This document shows, one piece after another, positions 1 through 10,140 of a stretch of 64,000 bases of DNA. The notes below the pieces were generated by a model. It did not search any database, was not told the DNA's origin, and worked only from the letters and a program-made list of their open reading frames with translations. Source of the DNA: Hybos culiciformis. Taxonomy: Eukaryota; Arthropoda; Insecta; Diptera; Hybotidae. Location of the stretch: positions 149,278,444 through 149,342,443 of the forward strand of contig OZ023273.1 in assembly GCA_964007475.1 (NCBI GenBank), in the 5' to 3' direction. A program made the translations under genes and the position numbers. Position 1 is the first letter of the stretch. Every line of letters begins with the position of its first letter.

Positions 1-52
1 TTTCGAGTTCGAAAAAAAAAAAATTGTCTATTATCAAAACCATATCGAAAAT

Positions 53-58
53 TTTATT
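53..58 (-). terminator. Poly(A) signal candidate of esterase copy 1
   Basis: AATAAA on the minus strand, about 135 bases after the stop codon of the downstream esterase. The same hexamer sits at the homologous place after the second esterase (3024-3029), inside matching flanking sequence. In such A+T-rich DNA the hexamer alone is weak evidence; its conservation between the paralogues is the argument. The cleavage site cannot be placed. Confidence 0.4.
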
Positions 59-191
59 TTTATTAAAAAATTGAATATAAATGAATTTACATTTAAAATA
101 AAAAACTTAAAAAATAGAAACAATTTGGTTTTAAAAATTATACACGCAAGTTGCAGAGAACTTATTTTTTTTAATTTGGTGATTGCTGCAT

Positions 192-2005
192 TTATAATTC
201 AGTCTTAATTTTTTCAGTTGCATCAATTTTTGTCTTCAGCTCTTTTAACTTTTTCACTTCAGTTGAATCTTTCATTATTTTCAAAAATGATGTATTTTTT
301 GAACCTGGTTTATTTTCAGGAATTTCGATATCACCGAAAATAGGTTTTCTTAAAAGAAAAATAATTTTATATTAATTTTTAATTTAATTTTTTCACATAA
401 TTTAAATTTTTTTCATAATATTCAAGATGCTGTCTAGAATTTAAATATTAGGTAAACTATAATATAGCCATGTTCCTACCTATTTATTGCAAAATTTTCC
501 ACTAATTTAATTAATTTTCTGGAAATTTCTTTTTCATCATCCCTTATTGGAAATCTTTCTCTCAAGTCTGAATTTAAAATTAAAAGAACATCATCGCCAT
601 GAAGAGTACCTGAAAATTAAAAAAAAAAATTCAATAATACACAATTTTATGCCAAACATTTTTTTTTTTTTAAATTACCAAATTTAATTTTCATATCTCC
701 GGATAAAAGGTTGCCTATATTTTTTTCTGGTGGATTTGTGTATACATATAAAAAGGTTGAATCTTTAGTGTATTTACGACGCATTTGCAAAGATTCGATA
801 ATTCCATTTTTAATAATATGTTCAGTGAAATATTTATTTGCTTCTTTAACTTTGCCTTTTCTGAGATCAGAAATAAGATTATCGTAATATTTTTTTGATC
901 TTTGAACTCCATCATCGGTTTCTAATGAATTTAAAGTGTTAATCATTTCCTTTGGAGCTCCAATGTTCACTAATTTTAATAATGTTGCAGTAAAAATTCC
1001 TCCATCTTGCTTCGTATAACTTGCTAGCCATGGAACGTCAGAAGTATATCCATTTTTCAGCAAATTACGTGGAGATTCTGTAATAAAAGCATTCTTAACT
1101 GACTTGGGCTCAGCTACAGGAGAAAAATATCCCACACTAAAACCTATAAAATTTTGAAATTTGTCAACAGTTTTTATAATATCTAAGGCTGAAATTTTTT
1201 GTAAACAATTTTTAATAGCAGTCGAAGTTTTTGTTGAGCAATCAAATAATTCAGCTAGTTTCACTGCATGTTTTTTTGGATTCGTTTCAAAAGCCCATGG
1301 ATTCAATGCTGATCCACTGAATGATATAGCACTATTAAATAGTTTTGAACTTTCTGGATTCAGTAGTTGATATTCAACGCTTGCTGCGCCGGCCGAAAAT
1401 CCAGTTATAACAATTTTATTAGGATCTCCACCAAATTTGTCAATATTAGATTTAATCCATTTTAAAGCCAGTTGTTGATCTTTCAAACCCATATTCCCAG
1501 AAATTACTTCATCCTCTGTTGAAAGGAATCCAAATTGTGCAAGTCGATAATTGAAAGATACCAAAATAATTTCAGTTTCACGCATTAAGTATTTTTCACC
1601 AAACTGGTTTCCACTTCCAAACATAAATCCACCGCCGTGTATGTAAACCATCACTGGCAAAAGTTCATTTGGTTTCAAATTCGGAGTATGTACATTGATA
1701 AATAGGCAATCCTCTGTTCCGACAATTTTTGGACCAGTTTCTTCTAGATAATCCAATTGAACGCAAACCTCAGGCGGTGTATCTGCATTACGAACTCCAG
1801 CCCATTTTTCTTCGAAAACTTGAGGTGGTTCGAATCTTAAATTATCAACTGGTGGCTTAGCATATGGAATACCGTAAAACGATTTATAATTTACATTATC
1901 TTTTCCCAATAGTTTTCCATTTAAAATTTCAACAAAATCCTCATTTTTAGCAAATGAAATAGCAAAAATTGAAAACACTATGGCAACAAAATAAATAATA
2001 TTCAT
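192..2005 (-). CDS. Secreted type-B carboxylesterase, tandem copy 1 (three exons)
   Basis: Hydrolase of the alpha/beta-fold carboxylesterase family (insect esterases acting on carboxylic esters, hormones or xenobiotics); substrate unknown. Coding exons on the minus strand are 2005-679, 609-480 and 348-192, joined by GT-AG introns of 69 and 131 bases, giving 537 residues, a normal family length. Residues 1-19 form a signal peptide ending ISFA/KNED. Visible landmarks are the Cys81-Cys100 pair (EDCLFINV), the oxyanion loop HGGGF at 123-127, the nucleophile Ser204 in GFSAG, the Cys256/Cys267 pair, a probable acid Asp334 in QDGG, and His446 in HGDD encoded by exon 2. Oddities: the Glu usual before the nucleophile (GESAG) is Phe, and the usual Glu acid is Asp. 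The C-terminal ~30 residues are Lys-rich with no membrane segment. It is the downstream copy of a head-to-tail pair. Juvenile-hormone esterases usually carry GQSAG, so that role is not indicated. Confidence 0.92.
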
Positions 2006-2062
2006 TTTATCACAATAAATAATAAACTTTGCCGCTTCGAAGTTTTAAGTATACTGCAAAAA
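2006..2062 (-). promoter_or_regulatory. Proximal 5' flank/leader of esterase copy 1
   Basis: The ~55 bases before the ATG match the equivalent bases of copy 2, including a CACAATAAAT stretch just before the start and a TTTGCA(G/C)TAT motif about 50 bases upstream. Similarity then decays. This fits a short 5' UTR with an initiator-like site near 2050-2060. The transcription start is inferred, not shown. Confidence 0.3.
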
Positions 2063-3023
2063 ATAATAAATTGAATAATGTGTAGATTATAATATATGGT
2101 ATTCCATAGTGAAGTGAAAAAAAAAATTGAAAAAATAAATTGATAAACAAAAAGCAATTGTTTTTATTACATTTTGAATAGCTTAACGAGTGTTAATTTT
2201 TTGTTTTCTCATTTTTATTAATTGCGGTATTTATTATTTTTATAAATATTATATATTTATTTATTCTCCAAAAAAAAAACAATTTAATCAATCCCTTGAG
2301 CGCTCATAAAAGAGTCATTTCTCTTGTTAATTGAAAACTAATGTAATAGGAAGCTTACAATCGAATTTCAAAAGTTGTTATATTAAGAAATTAAATTAAA
2401 TTAAGAAAAAATGATTAATTTCGGCCACCATTTTACATACATATAAGCCAAAAGTATATCTAATCTTATCAAATTCATTTTTGAATAAAAAAACATAATA
2501 TGTTTGAAACTTTGAACCATGACATTCAACAAAAATTTTAATTTAATATTGATTATATTATTTTCAAATAAAAAACAAAACAAACAACACTCAACTGAAA
2601 AATATATATTTGTAGATAAACTGAATAGAATTACTAAACAAATCAGAATCAGTAGGTTCAGATATAAATAGCTTAATGTTATCTATTGAGTAACCTTTAA
2701 GCTTTTAAATATAATAAATAAATTTTATAAATAATTTTTCATGTGCAAAAAAATTGCATCAGTTGATTTTGGTACATGCAGTAAATTAAATCGAAATAAG
2801 TAGAAATAACTAATCATGTTATTAATTTATTTTTTAAATAACCAATTGTAGTTAATTGTTAGTTTTCAATTAGGTATTTATAGTTAACCAAAGATTATTA
2901 AAAAATAATAACAAAATCAGTCTTAGTAATTTATAATTAATTTTTCTTTTTTAAACATAAAGTCAAAGTTTTAGTTATAGTTGTTGAAAAATATTAACTG
3001 ATTTCAAAACCACATCAGTAAAT
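2063..3023. other. Spacer between the two esterases
   Basis: No coding region is supported. A 60-codon open frame at 2401-2583 is low-complexity and falls inside sequence that has a diverged non-coding counterpart upstream of copy 2. This spacer must hold the upstream regulatory sequence of copy 1. Otherwise it is A+T-rich DNA with short poly-A/T runs. Confidence 0.6.
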
Positions 3024-3029
3024 TTTATT
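3024..3029 (-). terminator. Poly(A) signal candidate of esterase copy 2
   Basis: AATAAA on the minus strand about 170 bases after the stop of copy 2, homologous in position and flanks to the hexamer at 53-58. The longer distance from the stop fits the premature stop in copy 2: the lost coding bases now lie in the 3' UTR. Confidence 0.4.
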
Positions 3030-3201
3030 TTAATTTAAAATTCAATTTGCATTAAAATCTTATAAAAAAAACCTAAAAAATACAAACAATTTGTTATAAA
3101 AATTTTAAAGTAAGTTGTAGAAAACTTGTTTTATTAATTTGATATTGCTGTATTTATAATTCAGTATTAATTTTCTCACTTTCTTCAATTTTGTTCTTCA
3201 G

Positions 3202-4962
3202 CTAATTTATAATTTTTACTTCAGTTGAATCTTTCATTATTTCCAAAAATGATGTATTGTTTGAACCTGGTTTATTTTCAGGAATTTCGATATCACCGAA
3301 AATAGGTTTTCTTAAAAGAAAAATAATTTTATATGAGTTTTTTTTTAAATTAACAATCTCAACTAAGTTTACTTGATATTCAATATTCTTTAAATATAAA
3401 TCTAATTTTCTAAGATTTTAATATCTGGTAAACTATAGCAATATATATATACCTATTTTTAGCAAAATTTTCAACTAGTTTAATTAATTTTCTGGAAATT
3501 TCTTTTTCATCATCCCTTATTGGAAATCTTTCTCTTAAGTCTGAATTTAAAATTAAAAGAACATCATCGCCATGAGAAGTACCTAAAAATAAAAAAAATC
3601 AATAAAAATTTCTTAAACTTAATTTTTAAAATTACCAAATTTAATTTTCATATCTCCGGATAAAAGGTTGCCTATATTTTGTTCTGGTGGATTTTTATAT
3701 ACATATAAAAAGGTTGAATCTTTAGTGTATTTACGACGCATTTGCAAAGATTCGATAATTCCATTTTTAATAATATGTTCAGTGAAATATTTATTTGCTT
3801 CTTTAACATTGCCTTTCTTGAGATCAGAAATAAGATTATCGTAATATTTTTTTGATCTTTCAAATCCATCTTCGGTTTCCAATGCATCTAAACTTTCAAT
3901 TATTTCCTTTGGAGCTCCATTGTTCACTAATCCTAATAATTGGCCAGTAAACGTTCCTCCATCTTCATGTGTATAACTTGCCAGCCATGGAATTTGCGAA
4001 CTGTAACCACTTTTCAGCAAATTTCGTGGCGATTCCGTAATAAAAGCATCCTTAACTGACTTGGATTCAGCCACGGGAGAAAAACATCCCAAACTAATAT
4101 TAATAAAGTTTTGGAATTTTTCAACAGATTTTACAATATCTAATGCTGGAATTTTTTGTAAGCAATTTTTAATAGCACTCGATGTTTTAGTTGAGCAATC
4201 AAATAATTCAGCAAGTTTCACCGCATATTTTTTTGGATTTGGTTGAAAAGCCCATGGATTCAATGCTGAACCACTGAATGATATAGCACTATTAAATAGT
4301 GTTGAACTTTCTGGATTCAGTAGTTGATATTCCACGCTTGCTGCGCCGGCCGAAAATCCAGTTATAACAATTTTATTAGGATCTCCTCCAAATTTGTCAA
4401 TATTAGATTTAATCCATTTTAAAGCCAGTTGTTGATCTTTCAAACCCATATTCCCAGAAATTACTTCATCCTCTGTTGAAAGGAATCCAAATTGTGCAAG
4501 TCGATAATTGAAAGATACCAAAATAATTTCAGTTTCACTCATTAAATATTTTTCACCAGATTCATTACCACTTCCGAACATAAATCCACCACTATGTATG
4601 TAAACCATCACTGGCAAAAGTTCATCTGGTTTTGAATTCGGAGTATGCACATTGATAAATAGGCAATCCTCTGTTCCGACAATTGTTGGACCTTTTTCTC
4701 CAACAGGATCCAATTGAATGCAAACTTCAGGCGGTGTATCTGCATTACGAACTCCAGTCCATTTTTCTTCGAAAACTTGAGGTGGTTCGAATCTTAAATT
4801 ATCAATTGGTGGCTTAGCATATGGAATTCCGTAAAACGATTTATAATTTCCATTATCTTTTCCCAATAGTTTTCCATTTAAAATTTCAACAAATTTCTCA
4901 TTTTTAGCCAATGATATAACAAAAATTGAAGACAGTATGGCAACAAAATAAATAATATTCAT
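3202..4962 (-). CDS. Secreted type-B carboxylesterase, tandem copy 2 (C-terminally shortened)
   Basis: Paralogue of the gene at 192-2005, about 87% identical over exon 1. Coding exons are 4962-3636, 3582-3453 and 3310-3202, with GT-AG introns of 53 and 142 bases, giving 521 residues. Signal peptide 1-19 (ISLA/KNEK); nucleophile Ser204 in GFSAG; probable acid Asp334 in EDGG; His446 in SHGDD. Differences from copy 1: the oxyanion loop reads HSGGF (Gly124 to Ser; by alignment with Torpedo acetylcholinesterase this is the first Gly, not the two whose amides form the oxyanion hole). Residue 293 is Cys instead of Tyr, and substitutions concentrate between about 277 and 368. In the last exon GAG has become TAG, removing 16 C-terminal residues found in copy 1. 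No other frameshift or stop is seen and the splice sites are intact, so it is probably functional with changed specificity. The lost tail lies beyond the catalytic His. Confidence 0.9.
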
Positions 4963-5018
4963 TTTATCACAATAAATTATAAACTTTGCAGCTTCAAAGT
5001 TTTAAAAATAGTGCAAAA
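4963..5018 (-). promoter_or_regulatory. Proximal 5' flank/leader of esterase copy 2
   Basis: It matches the leader of copy 1 for about 55 bases and contains TTTGCACTAT at the place of TTTGCAGTAT in copy 1. Farther upstream the paralogues share only patchy similarity, so expression may have diverged. Confidence 0.3.
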
Positions 5019-7486
5019 TTGTATTAAAAATTAAATATAAAGCGTTTTTGGTTTGGTTAAATAATTTGTTCTAAAACGATTTAAAAAATTATTTAAATAA
5101 AAAAATATAGAATAGTTCAAGAGTCTTTATTAAACTGGTTATTTTACATATAAGATTATAATATATTAAGTTAATTCACTGAAAAAAACATATCATCAAA
5201 TTATATGATATTTGTAACTATACTTTAAATAGTCTTTGAACCGTGATATTCAAAAAGTTAATATTAATAATTATTTTCTAATAAAAAACAAACTATTAAA
5301 AATAAAATTTGAAATAAGGTTATTTTTAAACTTTTTCTTTTTTAAATCACAACAATAAATATTTACATAATTCTCAAATTATTTACAACGTTAGTGTTGT
5401 ACGTAATAAATAAATAAAATTTCGAAGCTCACTAAAAATATGTATATCTACCAGAGAAATGCATGAGTACACTTGTATTACAAATCACTCGTGAATACAC
5501 TTGATTTATTCAATATATGAATAGTTCAACTCAAAATAGAAACAAGTGTGAATATATGATTCATAATATTTTTTCAATACATTAGAATTGTATTGAGTTT
5601 TTTGTATCAAGTCAAATTTCTATTCGCAAGTATAGTGAATAGTGAAATATGTATTGCGTATATTGAATGCATTGGGTAATCTTCTAAGGAAATTTAATTT
5701 CCTAAAAAAAAATTAAATATTTCGTAAAAATTTCCTAAAAATTTCCTAAAAAAACTGTTAAAAATGTACCTATACTTAATTAGATGATATTTTTTTCATT
5801 CATACGTATTGTTTTTATATTAGGCACTTACTGCATTCATAGCATTCATAGCAAAAACAAATCAACATCAAGTGGTATTGAGTAGATATTGTTGTTTTGC
5901 AAGTCAATGTAATATAAGTGTTTCTTATGTGCAAGTAGAATATGAATAGCTCATTTTTTTTTCTGTAATTGGTATTATTCTGTATTGAAATATTGCGAGT
6001 GATTTGTTTTTGTTTATGAATAGTATTACGCAGTTCTCTGATATCTACTACGTAAAAATTAAAATGTTTAAAATAGATTATGATAATAAAAAAAAAAAAC
6101 AAGCAAAAACTTAAGTGGAAGATCTTAGAAAAACTGGATAATATAATGTATTCAGTAATTGAATAGAAATTAATATTAGCACTTTGATCCGTTACTTCAA
6201 ATTTAACTTCAGGTTTATAATTAATCACAAATTGAAATTAAATATATGATAAGATTTGTAAGCTTTTATGCATAATAGATAAAATTTTTATGCCTAAATT
6301 TTTATTATTAATTTTTCATATGCAACAAAAATAAAAAGAACCATTGAAAAATTACATGGGCATAGTATAGTCAACTAATTCGAAACAATTGAAAGAAACG
6401 GACTATATCGTTTTTGTTTTCGTTTAATATCCGTCCCTCTGTTCGTATTCCAGTAAAATGATTTTAAGTAATTAACTGCCCACTCTATTTTATTTCATTT
6501 AATGACAAAACAAGCGCTACCTATTCACTACCACCACGGAAAAAGGATGCGAGGGTTCAGTTAGACGCATTTAATAACTGACTACCTATAAGTTGTGCAA
6601 AATACCATTTTGTCAGGCATTTAAATAAATTTTACAAGTCTCTATTATAATTTAAAAGCAATAAAAAACTATTCGACGTTAAGAAAAAAAATAAATATCG
6701 AACAGAAATTTAATTTTGATAACGATAAATGCCAATAAAAAAATTTTTTTTTTTTATTTTGTTTATGTTTGATTGCATAATTTTTCGTATAATAAATATT
6801 GTGTGTGTTTCTTGAAACTTAATATACATTTGTATGTATAAATGATAAATGTATAAAATATATATCAGTAACCGAGAACTAAAATACTTTTGTTATAGTT
6901 TTCCGTTCGATGGGAATAAAAAAAAATTACTTATCATACAATTTTTTAAAGCACTATCATATTTTATTGAAGCATGTAAGAAAATATTTTCAGTTCGAAA
7001 AAACTTTAGGCATTTGCGAATTTAATTAAAAAGGGAAGATGTATAATGAAAAATTGTTGAAGTGAAATATTCAAAAAAAGAATTTTGTTCCATATCAAAT
7101 CATAATATCAAAAGCATAAATTTAAATTAAAGCTCAACAGTGGAACGTGATGTTTAATTGTTTTCTGTTCATTTGACACATTGACGACACAAACAACAAC
7201 AAAAAAGGAATTTATTAAAATTTGTTAATTGAAAGCATATGTTTTATAGCCTTATATCATAATACATACATAAATACATATAAGATTAAGAATATTTTTA
7301 GTAACAATTTTATTTTATAATGAGAAATAAATTTAAAATTTTAAAAAATTATTAATTAATATTTCCTTTCTTTTTGAAAAGAAACCGACATAAATATTTA
7401 TAAACAAAAGTAATCTTAGAAAAATCATTTAAATTTACCCTATCAATATTTTAAAGACATACAATTTTGTATATAAACATAAAAAG
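5019..7486. other. Intergenic DNA upstream of the esterases
   Basis: No gene supported. A 137-codon minus-strand open frame (5815-6228) is rich in Ile/Phe/Tyr/Asn with no domain and looks like a chance frame in A+T-rich DNA. Positions ~6395-6620 are less A+T-rich than their surroundings but show no convincing frame or splice sites. A diverged block near 5236-5290 resembles 2510-2583. Confidence 0.6.
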
Positions 7487-7674
7487 ATATAGTACGATTC
7501 AAATCACTTGACCAATCCGTTATGTAAAGCTTTCCCTTTCCATTAAAAAATGCATACAAAATTTAGGGGAAATTATTTAAGCAAAAAGCTCATGCAATTT
7601 TTGTATAATAATTTTATTCAAATTTTACCCTCTCTTAAAAGCTCATTGGTCAAGTGATTTGAATCGTACTATAT
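7487..7674. mobile_element. MITE with perfect 30-bp terminal inverted repeats
   Basis: Arms 7487-7516 and 7645-7674 are perfect reverse complements over 30 bases, each beginning ATATAGTACGATTCAAATCA. The 188-bp element has no coding capacity. The outermost TA on each side fits a TA target duplication as used by Tc1/mariner-type elements. The perfect arms suggest recent mobility. The superfamily is inferred only from the TA flank. Confidence 0.8.
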
Positions 7675-10056
7675 TATAAATTTATTTTAGATCTACTTCT
7701 ACTTAGAGTAACAGTTTCCTCTGTTGATAAAAAAATATATAAATTAAATTTGTCGTCGCTTTGTTTTGTTTTTATTTTACAGACTTCTCAAATTCTCTCA
7801 TATTCTCACTTATCAACTTAGCGAGATAGATACATATGTACATATGTACATTCAGTTATCAGCTAGAAAAATAATTTAATATTTTCGTATCATAAATATT
7901 AAATATGAACAAATAACGAGATTTTTGTTTCAGATGTTTCAAAATTTGAGTTACGCATGATTCTTGGTATAAGTATCTAAGTGTCAGAATCCTTCTTTTT
8001 TAATTCGTAGAATTCGTAGTTTAATAATTATAATAAAATATATCTAATTGACGTAGTCCCTGAAACTCTTATTGTCCATAAACAAAATTTTTATGCAATA
8101 ATACAGAAATATGTATACAATTTCTTCATCGTTGTTATTATAAGCTAAATAAGTATCCTTTGTATAAAAACTTAAATTAATATGAAATTGCAATTTCGCG
8201 AAAATTAAGAGTACATTTTATGTGCTTGGGTTGAAAAATATAATAAATGTAAGAAACTATTTTTAGAATTTAAAAAAGTATATATAAGAATTGCTTTTTC
8301 AAAAAAGTTTAATATTCTGAAAATTAAATTCAGAATTCTTTTGGGAAAATAACATTTGCATTACAGAACTTTCACTTTCTTGAGCTTTTATAGGTATAAT
8401 ATAGTATAGGTATTCAGATAATTTTATATTACACCATTCTAACTGTAAATATGTTATTGACATAACTAAAATAGTTCAATTTTATAATTAACTACAATTC
8501 AATAAAGCTGTGCAGTAAAAATTCGAAATGATCAAATAAGAAGATCTACTAAAAGTTCCTCAGATTCACAAAGAAGAAAGAGGATGACTGCTATGAAATA
8601 TAGTTTAAAACCGAATTGAATAACCTCTTAACTTGTATAGTTGTATTATTGGCCAAACTAAATTAGGCTTAAATAAAAGTCAATAATTACTAACTTATAT
8701 ATCTGATCTATTGTTTTATTTCAAATATCGCAAAAGTACATTCAAATTTTCTCCAATATTTCCAACTATTAGCTGTTAAAACTTTTTTAAATAAAAATCA
8801 ACTGTCTAAGACTTGTTAACCGCATATTATGTATATGTAATATTTAAAAAGTAATGCTGAAAGAATGCTTGTTGTGTGTATAGTTGAATGTTGACGTCCT
8901 GCTGACACTTTATCTTTCGCTATATTATTTATTGTATTTTTTTTTTCCATTATTTTATTTTGTAATGTATTTAAATTTTTATTATTCTGAAAGATAAAAA
9001 AAAAACCAAATAAAACTTATATGTAATCAAATATGTTTTATTACAATTTTTTTTTTTTTTTGACAAGAAAAGGATAAGTTTTAAACCAAAAAAAAACGAA
9101 AAAAAAAGTGGGAATATTAAATGCATAATGCCAATTTTAAAAAATAAAAACCAAAATATATTATGTATCATGTATGTTGTATGAGATATTAGATACTATG
9201 TACATATTTTTTATATCATGAAAAATAAGAAAAAAAAACCCAAATGAAAAGTCATTTAAAAAAAAATTTGATACTACGTCCTTGAATAATAACCAAAAAC
9301 AAAAAATGAAAATAATAATAATAAATGAAAAGATTTTTCCTTATTTTTCATTACTTCCTTTTGTTCAAACCACAAAAATAAAAAAAAAAAAACAAAAAAA
9401 ATCTAATAAAAATTTTTTACTACATATTTTTTTATGAATTTCATTCTTTAAAAAAACATATTTTTGATTCAGATTAAATTTTTTTATTGGTATTTTTCTG
9501 TTTTTCATTCGGAAAATTTTTACAACTCAAAAAAAATTTTAACAAAAAAAAATCATGTTATGATTTTTTACGATTTCAAAATTTATTGAGTTTTACATTT
9601 CGAAAATAAATGCAAAAAAAAAAATAAAATGAAAAAATAAACTTACTTTGATATTTTTAAATTTCCATTTTTTCAATGATTTTTTTTTTTATTATTTGTT
9701 TACATAACAATAATATGAATTTATTTATGTATATATTTTTATTTAAACACATCATAATAAAAACTGGTTTAGGCCTTCAAATCGCATAAAAATAAAGTAG
9801 ATTTAATTTTTTACGCGTGTATCTTACAATAAAATCCCTCAAAATTACAATGCTGGTGTTTTTTTTTTGGGCAGAAAATAAAGATTTTGAATGAAAAACT
9901 GTAGAAAAATTATTTTGAAATCATAAAGGTATAAAGTGTATAAGAAATATTTATATAGTTAAAACCAACAATCTGAGCTCAAAAAATTTAACAATTCTTT
10001 CTTAATTCCTTTTTTTTTTAGCTTACAGAGAGATGAATTGGCAAGTAAGCACATAA
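7675..10056. other. Intergenic A+T-rich DNA
   Basis: No gene seen. Many poly-A and poly-T runs, especially 8980-9700. The open frame at 8971-9171 is a product of these runs. Confidence 0.6.
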
Positions 10057-10140
10057 GGTTCGATCCTAGGGCGGCAAATCATTTGGAATAATAATAAGGG
10101 GCGGCAAATTATTATAGAAATAATTGTAGGCGGAAATTAT
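10057..10140. repeat. Short repeat cluster with a Pol III B-box-like motif
   Basis: GGTTCGATCC at 10057-10066 resembles an internal Pol III B box. It is followed by GGGCGGCAAAT at about 10069 and again at 10099-10109, and a related AGGCGGAAATT near 10128. The GC-richer repeated words stand out from the surroundings. No A box lies at proper spacing, so it may be the remnant of a dispersed repeat. Confidence 0.35.

Larger units (their letters stand above)
36..5005. repeat. Head-to-tail ~2 kb gene duplication
   Basis: Positions ~36-2050 and ~3003-5005 are direct repeats: each holds one esterase with the same exon lengths (1327 and 130 bases for exons 1 and 2), the same intron positions, and matching 3' and 5' flanks. 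In exon 1 I count about 58 amino-acid differences over 442 residues (about 87% identity). Introns and outer flanks are more diverged. Shorter similar blocks further upstream (around 2510-2583 and 5236-5290) suggest the original duplicated unit was longer, about 2.7-3 kb. Confidence 0.88.

Noticed and set aside
1161..1370. Plus-strand open frame opposite esterase copy 1
   Set aside because: Antisense shadow of a well-supported exon; the matching frame opposite copy 2 (4061-4246) exists only because the two genes are homologous.
5815..6228. 137-codon minus-strand open frame
   Set aside because: Composition is dominated by Ile, Phe, Tyr and Asn with poly-Phe/Ile, no motif, signal or splice context; expected by chance in such A+T-rich DNA once stops happen to be absent.
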